Positions 18,155 to 27,300 of a DNA stretch of 64,000 nt are shown here, piece by piece. Location of the stretch: the NCBI GenBank assembly GCA_035303945.1, contig DATGQZ010000043.1, positions 1 through 64,000 of the forward strand. The letters run 5' to 3'. Numbering within the stretch: position 1 is the stretch's first letter; each line of letters opens with the position of its first letter. Both the position numbers and the translations under genes were made by a program. This stretch comes from DATGMS01 sp035303945. Lineage in GTDB: Bacteria; Bacteroidota; Bacteroidia; Cytophagales; Cyclobacteriaceae. The notes beneath the pieces were generated by a model. That model was not told the origin of the DNA. It did not search any database and was given only the letters and a program-made list of their open reading frames with translations.

Positions 18155-18966
18155 CCAAGGAGCACATGACCATAAGCATTATCAAGATTGGAGGCAATGT
18201 CATTGACCATGCTGACAAATTAGAGGCATTTCTAAAGCTATTTGCGGAATTTCCGGGCAAAAAGATCCTGATCCATGGAGGAGGCGTAATGGCATCCCGT
18301 CTTGGGGAGCGTATGGGCATTATGCCCAAGATGAAAGACGGCCGACGCATCACGGACAAAGACACCCTGCAAATTGTGACCATGGTCTATGCGGGCCTGA
18401 TCAATAAGCAACTTGTCGCGGAACTCCAAGCCCTGGATCAAAATGCGTTGGGCTTTTCTGGGGCCGATGCCAATTTGATTCAATCCGAGCAGCGGCCTGT
18501 CAAGGAGATTGATTATGGATTTGTAGGAGACGTAAAAAAAGTCAATAGCACCGTATTAGAGCTTTTGTTGTCCGATGATATTGTCCCAGTAGTTTGCGCT
18601 ATTACCCATGACAAGAAGGGGCAACTGCTCAACACCAATGCCGATACCATCGCATCAGAGATCGCCACTGCCCTTTCCAAGACCCATACTGTCAACCTCT
18701 ATTATTGCTTTGACCGTCCCGGTGTGTTGATTGATGTTACTAATGACGCATCGTTAATTCCTTTGATTACGGAAGACGTTTTTGAAGAACTGAAAAAGGA
18801 AAATGTCATACATTCGGGGATGATTCCAAAATTGGACAATGCATTCATGGCACTTAATAAAGGTGTAAACCGCGTTTGGTTAGGCCTTCCCGAAAATCTA
18901 TTGCTGGCAGCAAAAGGTAAAAGTGCAGGCACTAGCATTGAAAAACGCAGATACGATCTCTATTGA
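18151..18966 (+). CDS. argB: Acetylglutamate kinase family (N-acyl-glutamate kinase)
   Basis: This 271-residue amino-acid kinase phosphorylates the gamma-carboxyl of N-acyl-glutamate. IKIGGNVID forms the phosphate-binding loop near the N-terminus, followed by ILIHGGG, GFSGADANLI and NTNADTIASEIA. It starts with ATG at 18151 inside the argF' stop region (4-base overlap), so translation is coupled; an internal ATG at 18166 would remove five residues and is also possible. There is no long N-terminal helix of the kind found in arginine-inhibited hexameric kinases. Confidence 0.94.
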   Translation: MTKEHMTISIIKIGGNVIDHADKLEAFLKLFAEFPGKKILIHGGGVMASRLGERMGIMPKMKDGRRITDKDTLQIVTMVYAGLINKQLVAELQALDQNALGFSGADANLIQSEQRPVKEIDYGFVGDVKKVNSTVLELLLSDDIVPVVCAITHDKKGQLLNTNADTIASEIATALSKTHTVNLYYCFDRPGVLIDVTNDASLIPLITEDVFEELKKENVIHSGMIPKLDNAFMALNKGVNRVWLGLPENLLLAAKGKSAGTSIEKRRYDLY

Positions 18967-18991
18967 TTAAGATGCACTAGCCGAGTTAGAA

Positions 18992-20065
18992 TTGGAAGAT
19001 ATAAAAAACCTGCAGGCGCAAGCCTTACTACTGCTACAGCAGCTTATAGCAACACCTTCATTTAGTAAAGAAGAGGCACAGACAGCTTCCATTATAGCAG
19101 ATTTCCTGCACGCTAATGGTGTTTCCTATTCACGCAAAGGAAACAACATATGGGCGGTGAACCAGGATTTTGACCCTTCACTGCCAACCATACTTCTCAA
19201 TTCGCATCACGATACGGTCAAGCCAAATCTAGGCTATACAAGAGATCCCTTCGTGCCTGCCATTGACGAAGGAAAGCTCTATGGACTTGGAAGCAATGAC
19301 GCGGGTGGCTGTCTGGTGAGTTTAATCATGGCTTTCGTATATTTTTACGATCAGAAATTACCCTACAACCTTATATTGGCAGCCAGTGCTGAAGAAGAAA
19401 TCAGTGGCAGAGGCGGCATAGAAAGCTTATTGGAAGAACTTCCTCCCATTCACCTGGCCATCGTGGGAGAACCAACCCTTTTGCAACTGGCAGTAGCTGA
19501 AAAGGGATTATTAGTCATTGATGCTGAGGTTAAAGGCAAGGCTGGTCATGCCGCCAGAAATGAAGGTATTAACGCCATATATGAGGCCTTGGGTGACCTG
19601 AATCTAATAAAAGGCTACCAATTCGCGAGAAAGTCAGCTTATCTGGGAGAAAATAAAGTGTCGGTTACGGTCATTCAGGCAGGAAGCCAGCATAACGTTG
19701 TCCCCGACCTTTGTACCTACACCCTTGATGTCCGGGTGACTGATGCCTATACTTTAGAAGAGGCTTTTGAGGAATTGCGTTCCGTCTTAAAAGCAACGCT
19801 AAAACCCAGATCCCTGCGTTTGAACTCTTCCCGAATTGATCCCAATCATAAGATGCTTCAAGTAGCACAGCAGATGGAATTGGTATTGTTTGGAAGCCCT
19901 ACCCTTTCTGACCAAGCATTAATTCCCTACCCCTCCGTAAAGATTGGACCTGGAGATTCGGCCCGATCTCACACCGCAGATGAATTCATTTATTTGGAAG
20001 AACTCGCCAGCGGTGTAGCATTTTACATCAAACTATTGGAAACCTACTTTGATTTGAAACATTGA
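18992..20065 (+). CDS. argE: M20 family N-acyl-citrulline/ornithine deacylase
   Basis: This 357-residue M20 metallopeptidase removes the acyl group in arginine synthesis. With an argF' transcarbamylase in the operon, its substrate is probably N-acyl-citrulline rather than N-acetyl-ornithine. Metal and catalytic residues are visible in NSHHDTVKP, SNDAGG, AEEEISG and VGEPT, and the final His in SARSHTADEF. The only workable start is TTG at 18992: a TAA lies in frame 24 bases upstream and no ATG or GTG lies between. That is a weak start and may limit expression. argH follows after 4 bases. Confidence 0.93.
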   Translation: MEDIKNLQAQALLLLQQLIATPSFSKEEAQTASIIADFLHANGVSYSRKGNNIWAVNQDFDPSLPTILLNSHHDTVKPNLGYTRDPFVPAIDEGKLYGLGSNDAGGCLVSLIMAFVYFYDQKLPYNLILAASAEEEISGRGGIESLLEELPPIHLAIVGEPTLLQLAVAEKGLLVIDAEVKGKAGHAARNEGINAIYEALGDLNLIKGYQFARKSAYLGENKVSVTVIQAGSQHNVVPDLCTYTLDVRVTDAYTLEEAFEELRSVLKATLKPRSLRLNSSRIDPNHKMLQVAQQMELVLFGSPTLSDQALIPYPSVKIGPGDSARSHTADEFIYLEELASGVAFYIKLLETYFDLKH

Positions 20066-20069
20066 TAAT

Positions 20070-21404
20070 ATGAAACTTTGGCAAAAAAACACCGGAAGCA
20101 AGGCGGAGGTGGAAAAATTCACCATCGGACGAGATCCGGAGTTTGATCTTGTGTTAGCGCCTTTCGACGTAATTGCTTCAATCGCCCATGCCTGTATGTT
20201 AGCTGAAATCAATTTGCTGACTGCGGAAGAACTGCAAACGTTAAAAAAAGGACTTTTGGAAATCTATCAGGAGATTCAAGATGGTCATTTTGCAATACAA
20301 CCCGGTGTTGAAGATGTCCATAGCCAAGTAGAATTCCTGCTAACCCAGCGTTATGGGGAAGTGGGGAAAAAACTGCACAGCGGGCGCTCCAGAAATGATC
20401 AGGTATTGGTTGACCTGAAATTGTTTTACCGCTCAGAGATACAGGCGGTAATGACTGAAATTCAAAAGCTTTTTGATCTGTTGATATCCCTTGCCGACAA
20501 ACACAAGGAGGACCTCATGCCCGGTTATACCCATACCCAATTGGCCATGCCATCCTCTTTCGGACTTTGGTTTGGATCATTTGCTGAAGCGTTGGCAGAG
20601 GACATGGAGCTATGGCTTGCTGCATTCAATATGGCTAACCGCAATCCTCTGGGATCGGCCGCCGGTTATGGATCCTCCTTTCCGCTAAAACGGAGTATGA
20701 CTACGCAGCTGCTGGGCTTCAAAGAAATGCATTACAATGTCATCAATGCCCAAAACAGCCGAGGTAAAACCGAAAAGTTTCTGTCTTTTGCTATGGCGGG
20801 AGTAGCAGGTACTTTGAACAAACTGGCAACAGATGCCATTCTGTTCATGAACCAACATTTTGCCTTTATCAAATTTCCGGACGATTTGACCACTGGTTCC
20901 AGCATCATGCCCCACAAGAAAAACCCGGATGTATTTGAGTTGATTCGCGCCAAAACAAACCAGCTGCAGGGCTCTCCCCAAAACGTACTACTCCAGCTGA
21001 CCAATATGTCCACAGGATACCACAGAGATTTGCAACTGTTGAAAGAAACCATTTTTCCTGATTTCGAAAAACTAAAAGACTGTCTGCAGATTGCTACCTT
21101 TATGCTACAGCACATTGAGGTTAAAAAGAACCTGCTCAACAATGAGGCATTCAAACACTTGTTCAGTGTTGAGGAGGTGAACCGTTTGGTTTTAGAAGGA
21201 GTCCCATTTAGGGATGCCTATAAAACTGTGGGACTAGCAATTGAAAAAGATGACTTTCATCCAGGATATGCAGTACGTCATACCCACGAAGGTAGTATTG
21301 GACAGCTTTGTTTACCCCAGATTAAGACAAAGATGCGGGAGGCATTAGACGCCTTTGAGTTTGACACTATAGAAAAAACGCTACAACAACTTCTTCAACA
21401 TTAG
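20070..21404 (+). CDS. argH: Argininosuccinate lyase
   Basis: This 444-residue fumarase/aspartase-superfamily enzyme splits argininosuccinate into arginine and fumarate, the last step of the pathway. The family signature GSSIMPHKKNPD is intact and contains the catalytic Ser, and HSGRSRNDQVLVD and TPGYTHTQ-like PGYTHTQLAMPSS match conserved regions. It is last in the operon; its TAG stop is part of the stem of the terminator that follows. Confidence 0.97.
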   Translation: MKLWQKNTGSKAEVEKFTIGRDPEFDLVLAPFDVIASIAHACMLAEINLLTAEELQTLKKGLLEIYQEIQDGHFAIQPGVEDVHSQVEFLLTQRYGEVGKKLHSGRSRNDQVLVDLKLFYRSEIQAVMTEIQKLFDLLISLADKHKEDLMPGYTHTQLAMPSSFGLWFGSFAEALAEDMELWLAAFNMANRNPLGSAAGYGSSFPLKRSMTTQLLGFKEMHYNVINAQNSRGKTEKFLSFAMAGVAGTLNKLATDAILFMNQHFAFIKFPDDLTTGSSIMPHKKNPDVFELIRAKTNQLQGSPQNVLLQLTNMSTGYHRDLQLLKETIFPDFEKLKDCLQIATFMLQHIEVKKNLLNNEAFKHLFSVEEVNRLVLEGVPFRDAYKTVGLAIEKDDFHPGYAVRHTHEGSIGQLCLPQIKTKMREALDAFEFDTIEKTLQQLLQH

Positions 21405-21429
21405 GGCTTCGTCAGAGCCCTATTTTTTT
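21402..21429 (+). terminator. Terminator of the arginine operon
   Basis: TAGGGCT (21402-21408) pairs with AGCCCTA (21416-21422) around a 7-base loop, followed directly by T7. The stem includes the argH stop codon. This is a standard intrinsic terminator. Confidence 0.88.
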
Positions 21430-21601
21430 CTCTACCCAAAAAAGCACTTTTTATCCACACTTGAGGGGATATATCCATTGTATAAAGGGCAATTTTTTCT
21501 TATTTCCAAGCCAAAAAAATTTTAGCATACTACTTGTATTATTTTTTGTGTACAAGAGGTTCGACAAGCGAACTCGGAATTTTCATCAACGGAATTATTT
21601 T

Positions 21602-21844
21602 ATGAAAGCCTTAACTATATCTTCTTTTCAAAAATTAACCTTTTTGCTGGTGTCGTTTTTCTACATCCTGTTTAGTCCTAGTGTTATTGGACAGGTACCT
21701 CAAGGTATTCCCAAAGACAACGGGCCGATCGATTTCAGCTCCACATCCAACGTTATCATTTATGTTGTTGTTCCGGTAGTATTAATCATCGCTTTCATTT
21801 TTTGGAGGCTGTACAATAGAAAAAATGAAAGGGAAGAAGATTAA
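21602..21844 (+). CDS. Small exported membrane protein of unknown function
   Basis: This 80-residue protein has an N-terminal signal peptide (FLLVSFFYILFSPSVIGQ) and a second hydrophobic segment (NVIIYVVVPVVLIIAFIFW), followed by a short charged tail (RLYNRKNEREED). Between them is IPKDNGPIDFSSTSN. I recall similar tiny proteins in other Bacteroidota, sometimes misnamed in databases, but know of no function. The frame is open from 21461; the ATG at 21602 gives a normal signal peptide and is preferred. It is expected as a single-span inner-membrane protein with its N-terminal part outside. Confidence 0.72.
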   Translation: MKALTISSFQKLTFLLVSFFYILFSPSVIGQVPQGIPKDNGPIDFSSTSNVIIYVVVPVVLIIAFIFWRLYNRKNEREED

Positions 21845-21858
21845 TTATTCTTCTTCCC
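21831..21858 (-). terminator. Shared hairpin between convergent small genes
   Basis: A 10-bp stem (GGGAAGAAGA at 21831-21840, TCTTCTTCCC at 21849-21858) with an 8-base loop lies at the end of the small membrane protein gene. On the minus strand it is followed by CTTTCATTTTTTC, giving a reasonable terminator for the convergent gene. On the plus strand no T-run follows. Confidence 0.6.
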
Positions 21859-21880
21859 CTACCGTTTAGTTTAACCTTTT

Positions 21881-22129
21881 TCAAGCGTCCCTTCTGAACC
21901 TCTCCCCTTCTACCGAACTATCGTTTCTTGCTTCCTTGGCCCGCATCAGCTCGTCGTAAGCTTTCAATGAAACATCCTGTTTATCATTACTTTTTGCGCC
22001 TTGTACTGCATTCATTTCTCCAGCCGAAGCCCCACTACCAGCATTTTTTACCGCTTGTGTAAATGAATTATCTGTCACTTGGGCATCACGTTTATTCTTT
22101 TCCTGAAATTCGTCTCTTACTTGTATCAT
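21881..22129 (-). CDS. Hypothetical small hydrophilic protein
   Basis: This 82-residue protein has no hydrophobic segment and is rich in Ala, Asp, Glu, Lys, Asn and Ser, so it is probably largely disordered. It starts at an ATG at 22129, and a terminator hairpin lies beyond its stop. I do not recognise it. Codon use looks like that of its neighbours, and the opposite strand has no better frame, which supports a real gene. It stands alone between convergent and divergent neighbours. Confidence 0.55.
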   Translation of the reverse strand: MIQVRDEFQEKNKRDAQVTDNSFTQAVKNAGSGASAGEMNAVQGAKSNDKQDVSLKAYDELMRAKEARNDSSVEGERFRRDA

Positions 22130-22416
22130 AGCAGGTTCATTTTTTTTTGTTTATCAACTGTTATTGGTTCTGTTATATGAAACAACACGCACAAATCTTT
22201 CCAAACTGCCACTTTTTTTCGTCAAATTGCTTTTTACCGCCGATTTTCTTTAAAAAACTCGCCGATAAAAGGGTGTATTATCTGTATAATTGATTGTTCT
22301 TCCCCACCCTCCTAGGAGATCTAAGTAAAATAAAATGTTGTCTTAATAAACTTCTTAAAATATATTGACCATCAAAACTTGTCTGATTTTTAACAGGATA
22401 AATTACAATCACCACC

Positions 22417-23685
22417 ATGAATGATAATTTAAAAAATTCCAGAAGGAGGTTTATCAAAGGATCCCTTTTGGCGTTGGGAGGAATTTCCATCGTACCTCGC
22501 CATGTCTTGGGTAAAGGCTACCTCGCCCCAAGTGACCACCTCACTAAGGGCATTATCGGAGTTGGCGGAATGGGTAGAGGACATTTCCAATATGCCGGCA
22601 CCAAAACCGTTGCCATATGCGATGTGGACCAACGCCACCTGAAAATAGCAATGGAGGCGTTGAAGGACCCTGGGGTAAAGACTTTTACAGATTACAGGGA
22701 GCTGATCAGGCTTCCAGAAGTGGATATTGTGCACATCGCAACTCCCCCCCACTGGCATGGTATCATGAGCGTGGACGCTGCCAGAGAGGGTAAGGATATC
22801 TGGTGTGAAAAGCCGATGACCCGCACTATTGGTGAGGGCAAAAAGGTGGTGGAAGCCATTAAACAGCATGGCAATATCTTTCGGTTGAACACCTGGTTCC
22901 GCTTTGAGGCGAATTTCTACGGTATGAACACCGAGGTGAAGAAAATCAAAAAGCTGGTAGATTCCGGCATGTTGGGTTGGCCGCTTAAGGTAACCGTAGG
23001 ACGATTGACTGGATTTGACTGGAAATTTTTCTGGGTGGGCAAAACCAATTTGCAGCCTGAGCCCGTTCCTGCTGAGCTGGATTACGACAGCTGGCTGGGT
23101 CCGGCGCCTTTTAAACCCTTTAATACCCACCGGGTTCACGGTACCTTCCGTGGCTATTGGGATTATGATGGAGGTGGATTAGGTGATATGGGCCAGCATT
23201 ACTTGGACCCTGTGCAGTATTTCTTAGGAAAAGATAACACCAGCCCCATAAAAGTAGAGGTTGATGCCCCACAGCAACATCCTGATGCGGTAGGTACCTT
23301 TAGAAAAATTACATATACCTATGAAGATGGTTGTCAAATCATACTGGATGGGGAAGGAACAGAACAGGCACCCTATATCGCCGGTCCAGAAGGTAACCTG
23401 TACATAGGTTTCAAATCTGATATTCCTGATATGGAGAGGAAGCTGGCTCAATTTCCAGATCCCGCTCCACAGGTTACCGATTTCGTACAAGCTGTAAAAA
23501 CAAGAAGTAAGTTTGCTCTAAATGAGGAAAACGGACATCGATCCGCCACCATCGTCAATATGGGGCTTGCTGCTCTGCGATTAGGACGAACATTGCACTT
23601 TGACCCTGTCAAACAGGAATTTGTCAATGATGAGGGCGCCAATCGGCTCATCCATCAACCTATGAGAGCCCCATATACCATTTAA
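22417..23685 (+). CDS. Tat-exported Gfo/Idh/MocA family oxidoreductase
   Basis: This 422-residue protein begins with a Tat signal (NSRRRFIKGSLLALGG), so it is probably folded with its cofactor inside and exported to the periplasm. The Rossmann motif IGVGGMGRGHF, the catalytic EKP in IWCEKPMTRT and GGGLGDMGQHYLDP all follow. Exported members of this family, such as glucose-fructose oxidoreductase types, keep NAD(P) tightly bound. It lies 24 bases upstream of a HEAT/tandem-DUF1080 gene, forming a two-gene operon. Given that neighbour, oxidation of a sugar to its 3-keto form is a reasonable inference, not a proven role. It shares the IVPRHVLG segment after the signal with the protein at 59994-61418. 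Confidence 0.92.
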   Translation: MNDNLKNSRRRFIKGSLLALGGISIVPRHVLGKGYLAPSDHLTKGIIGVGGMGRGHFQYAGTKTVAICDVDQRHLKIAMEALKDPGVKTFTDYRELIRLPEVDIVHIATPPHWHGIMSVDAAREGKDIWCEKPMTRTIGEGKKVVEAIKQHGNIFRLNTWFRFEANFYGMNTEVKKIKKLVDSGMLGWPLKVTVGRLTGFDWKFFWVGKTNLQPEPVPAELDYDSWLGPAPFKPFNTHRVHGTFRGYWDYDGGGLGDMGQHYLDPVQYFLGKDNTSPIKVEVDAPQQHPDAVGTFRKITYTYEDGCQIILDGEGTEQAPYIAGPEGNLYIGFKSDIPDMERKLAQFPDPAPQVTDFVQAVKTRSKFALNEENGHRSATIVNMGLAALRLGRTLHFDPVKQEFVNDEGANRLIHQPMRAPYTI

Positions 23686-23709
23686 TTTTTATCAAGACAT
23701 TAATAGGAA

Positions 23710-26700
23710 ATGAGCATAACAAAAATTCATCAACACCTGTCATCGCCTAAACACGCCTTCTTGTTGGCACTGTGTTTTATATTGGCACAATCCCTTATAG
23801 CCCAAAATCTTGATGTCAGCCGGACTACCGTTACAAAAATTGCTGATCTTCTGAACAGGTTTCCCGCAGACAATGCTTCTACATTAAACACGGTCATGAA
23901 ACAGATGGCTGATTTTGGAGAAGAAGAGCTGACACAAATGGCGCTGATGTATTCTGAAAATGCCAATAATGAAAAGCTGGAATACGCGCTTGCGGGATTC
24001 GCCTTCTACGCTAGTCAGGATTTTACCAGTGAGCAGAGCAAAAAAGCGACGCATGCTTATGGGAAAGCCCTGGATCAGTTGACTTCAGACGAAGGAAAGG
24101 CTTTTTTGATTGAAAATATCCGCGTGGTAGGTTCCCGTGAGGCTGTGGATTATTTGACACCATACCTCAAGAGTGACAGGCTTGTAAGTCCTGCAGCAAG
24201 AGCTTTGGCTTCCATTGCCACACCCGAGGCTGAAAATAGCCTGATTGCTGCGTTGGAAGCGGAAAGTGCTGAGGCTCGATTGCTTCCTTTAATTGAAGCC
24301 TTAGGTGACATGAAAAGCACAAATGCCGCCACTCTAATAGAACCCCATGCTATTTCAGGAAATGAGGCTATGAAAAAAACGGCGATTTACAGTCTGGCCA
24401 AAATCGGAGCACCTTCTTCAGCCAAATTGTTGGCTGGTGCGGCTCAGGCTGCAAATTACAAATATGAAAACACCAATGCTGCATCAGAATACCTTAATTA
24501 TATCGCTAATCTAGCGGCAAATGGTGAGACTAAGACGGCAGTAAAGCTGGCAAAGAGGCTGCATAACACTGCCAGTGCTGAGGACCAGTCCCATACACGG
24601 GCGGGCGCGTTAAACCTTCTGGCTCGTTTAGATGGGGGCAAGTCCGCCAAGCTGCTTCAAAAAGCCGTATTATCACCGGCAGCATCCTATAGAAATACGG
24701 CCATCAATCTGGCTCAAAACAACATTGCGGGCGACTTGCAGGCTTGGGCCAAGATTATCAACAAAGCTGATGATGCTGCCAAAATCGATTTGATCCGGAA
24801 ATTAGGTACATTGGAAAATCCTGCAGCTTTAGATGTAATCAGGCCTTACCTTCAGAGTGGCAGTACGGCTGTAAAGCAACAAGCCATTGCCTCTGCTGTT
24901 TTGTTGGGAGAAGATAAAGTCCTTAACGAATTGCTGGCATTAGTAAATAATGCAACGGAAGACGAGTTAGAGGCGGTAAAAATGGCCTTGTTGACCATGG
25001 AGGGTAAAAATGTCAGCAGTGAGGTGGCTGCCGCTATTGCCAATGCATCAGATCAGGCAAAAGTGGCTTTGATCCAAGTATTGGCTGCCCGTCCTTCAGC
25101 CGAGTACATGGACGTGGTATTGACAGCAGGTAAAAACGGCAATCAAGATGTTAAAAAAGCCGCCCTTGCTGCCTTACATCGGTTGGCCGCGCCATCACAT
25201 CTGGATCAGCTAGTGGCATTGTTGAAAAGCGAAAAGGAGCCTGAGGCGCTCAAAGAAATCCAAAAAGCACTGATAGCAGCGAACTCTCAGCAAAATGGAA
25301 AGTCCCAACAAATCGATTGGGTGCTTAGGACTTTACAGACTTTGGATAAAGACAAGCAGATATACCTTTACGATGCTTTAGCCGCTACGGGAGGATCTAG
25401 AGCACTCAATAGCTTAAACGATATATATCAAAAAGGAGACGAGGCTCAGAAAAAGGCCTCGTTGACAGCATTGGCAAGTTGGACTGATGCCGAAGCTATG
25501 GATGCTTTGTTTGGCATCGCCAAAAGCGAAAGCAATCAGGAAAACGCCAACAAAGCGTTGGAGGGCTATATCAACTTGATCAAATCCGCTTCCAAGCCAG
25601 CTGAAGGTAAAGTATTGATGTTAAGAAAAGCTTTGGAAATCGCCAAAAACACCTCCAGTAAGCAACTTGCATTAAGACAACTAGCCCAATATCCTACCTT
25701 CCAAGCTTTAACCACCGCTGGGAGGTATTTAGATGATGCGTCGGTCCAACAGCAGGCGGCACGGGCGGTGATGGCGATTGCTTTGGCAGAACCGGCTATT
25801 TATGGTAAAGAGGTACGTTCCATTGTTGCAAAGACCAAGGAAGTGATCAGTGGACAGGATAGTGAGTATTATAAGACTTCGCTTCAGAAGCACTTGGATG
25901 AGATGCCTCAGGATGAGGGTTTCGTAGCATTGTTTAATGGGAAAGATTTATCTGGCTGGAAAGGCCTGGTAGCAAATCCCATCAAAAGACAAAGCATGTC
26001 CGCAGCTCAGCTCAAAAGAGAGCAACAGAAGGCTGACGAGGAAATGCGCTCTGGATGGAAAGTGGAAGATGGATTATTGATTTTTACCGGAAAGGGAAAT
26101 AACCTTGCTACAGAAAAACATTATGGGGACTTCGAGATGTATGTGGACTGGAAAATTACCGAAAAAGGTGATGCCGGAATCTACCTGAGGGGGACCCCAC
26201 AAGTTCAAATTTGGGACACCGCATTGACGGAAGTGGGGGCAGAAGTTGGATCAGGAGGCTTGTACAATAACCAGAATCATCCCAGCAAACCGCTAAAAGT
26301 AGCCGATAATTCTGTAGGCGAATGGAATACCTTCTATATCAAAATGGTCGGGGACAGGGTAACGGTAAAATTGAACGGTGAATTGGTGGTAGACAATGTG
26401 GTGTTGGAAAACTACTGGGATCGTTCCTTACCAATTTTCCCAGAAGAGCAAATTGAGCTTCAGGCACATGGCACTTATGTAGCTTACAGAGATATCTATG
26501 TAAGGGAGCTTCCCCAAGCGGCAAAGTTTGAGTTGAGTGAAGAAGAGAAGAAGGAAGGCTTTGAGGTTCTCTTTGATGGAGACAATCTCGACAAATGGGT
26601 AGGCAACAAAACAGATTACGTGATAGAAGATGGCGTGATCGTCATATACCCCGATCGCGGGGGAAAAGGTAACTTGTATACTGCAGAAGAATATGGGGAT

Positions 26701-27135
26701 TTCATATTCCGTTTCGAATTCAAGTTGACGCCTGGAGCCAACAACGGTTTGGGCATCCGCGCTCCCCTACTAGGCGATGCTGCTTATGCTGGTATGGAGT
26801 TGCAAATCTTGGATAATACCGCTGATATTTATAAAGATCTACAGCAGTATCAATACCACGGTTCTCTTTATGGCATTGCGCCTGCAAAAAGAGGCTACTT
26901 AAATCCTGTTGGGGAGTGGAACTACCAAGAAGTGAGGGTACAAGGGGACGATATTCAGGTAATTCTCAACGGTACCGAAATTCTCAATGTTAATATAGCT
27001 GAAGCTAAAGCTAAAGGTACCCTTGATAAACGGGAGCATTCGGGTTTACATCGGGACAAGGGACATATCGGTTTCCTTGGCCATGGAGATGTGGTGTACT
27101 TCAGAAATATTAGAATCCAAGATCTTAAGAAGTAA
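23710..27135 (+). CDS. Exported HEAT-repeat protein with two DUF1080 (3-keto-disaccharide hydrolase) domains
   Basis: This 1141-residue protein has an N-terminal signal peptide (ending near SLIAQ), about 690 residues of Ala- and Leu-rich HEAT-like helical repeats, and two C-terminal DUF1080/PF06439 domains (about 736-930 and 949-1141). Each opens with a matching strand, FVALFNGKDLSGWKG and FEVLFDGDNLDKWVG. Some members of that family hydrolyse 3-keto-disaccharides. The helical scaffold may position the domains or bind a partner. It is cotranscribed with a Tat-exported Gfo/Idh/MocA dehydrogenase 24 bases upstream, which could make the 3-keto substrate. A strong terminator follows. The enzymatic role is inferred. 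Confidence 0.9.
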   Translation: MSITKIHQHLSSPKHAFLLALCFILAQSLIAQNLDVSRTTVTKIADLLNRFPADNASTLNTVMKQMADFGEEELTQMALMYSENANNEKLEYALAGFAFYASQDFTSEQSKKATHAYGKALDQLTSDEGKAFLIENIRVVGSREAVDYLTPYLKSDRLVSPAARALASIATPEAENSLIAALEAESAEARLLPLIEALGDMKSTNAATLIEPHAISGNEAMKKTAIYSLAKIGAPSSAKLLAGAAQAANYKYENTNAASEYLNYIANLAANGETKTAVKLAKRLHNTASAEDQSHTRAGALNLLARLDGGKSAKLLQKAVLSPAASYRNTAINLAQNNIAGDLQAWAKIINKADDAAKIDLIRKLGTLENPAALDVIRPYLQSGSTAVKQQAIASAVLLGEDKVLNELLALVNNATEDELEAVKMALLTMEGKNVSSEVAAAIANASDQAKVALIQVLAARPSAEYMDVVLTAGKNGNQDVKKAALAALHRLAAPSHLDQLVALLKSEKEPEALKEIQKALIAANSQQNGKSQQIDWVLRTLQTLDKDKQIYLYDALAATGGSRALNSLNDIYQKGDEAQKKASLTALASWTDAEAMDALFGIAKSESNQENANKALEGYINLIKSASKPAEGKVLMLRKALEIAKNTSSKQLALRQLAQYPTFQALTTAGRYLDDASVQQQAARAVMAIALAEPAIYGKEVRSIVAKTKEVISGQDSEYYKTSLQKHLDEMPQDEGFVALFNGKDLSGWKGLVANPIKRQSMSAAQLKREQQKADEEMRSGWKVEDGLLIFTGKGNNLATEKHYGDFEMYVDWKITEKGDAGIYLRGTPQVQIWDTALTEVGAEVGSGGLYNNQNHPSKPLKVADNSVGEWNTFYIKMVGDRVTVKLNGELVVDNVVLENYWDRSLPIFPEEQIELQAHGTYVAYRDIYVRELPQAAKFELSEEEKKEGFEVLFDGDNLDKWVGNKTDYVIEDGVIVIYPDRGGKGNLYTAEEYGDFIFRFEFKLTPGANNGLGIRAPLLGDAAYAGMELQILDNTADIYKDLQQYQYHGSLYGIAPAKRGYLNPVGEWNYQEVRVQGDDIQVILNGTEILNVNIAEAKAKGTLDKREHSGLHRDKGHIGFLGHGDVVYFRNIRIQDLKK

Positions 27136-27167
27136 TTTGAAGTAGCTAATCAAGTTGGAATAAAGAC

Positions 27168-27200
27168 AAAAAAAGCAGGGGAAAATCTCCTGCTTTTTTT
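27168..27200 (+). terminator. Intrinsic terminator after the HEAT/DUF1080 gene
   Basis: AGCAGGGGA (27174-27182) pairs with TCTCCTGCT (27186-27194), with one G-U pair and a 3-base loop, followed by a T7 run and preceded by an A-run. It may also serve the convergent DUF3078 gene. Confidence 0.88.
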
Positions 27201-27300
27201 ATTGAAAACTAAACCAACTATTATTTAACTACCATAATTTAAACAAAAATATTAGTTTTTGCCTCTATTCAAAATTTTAGAGCAGGAAAATCCTAGCAGC

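Noticed and set aside
22429..23139. A 236-codon minus-strand open frame opposite the exported dehydrogenase
   Set aside because: The plus strand has a Tat signal, Rossmann motif and EKP; the opposite frame is a shadow.
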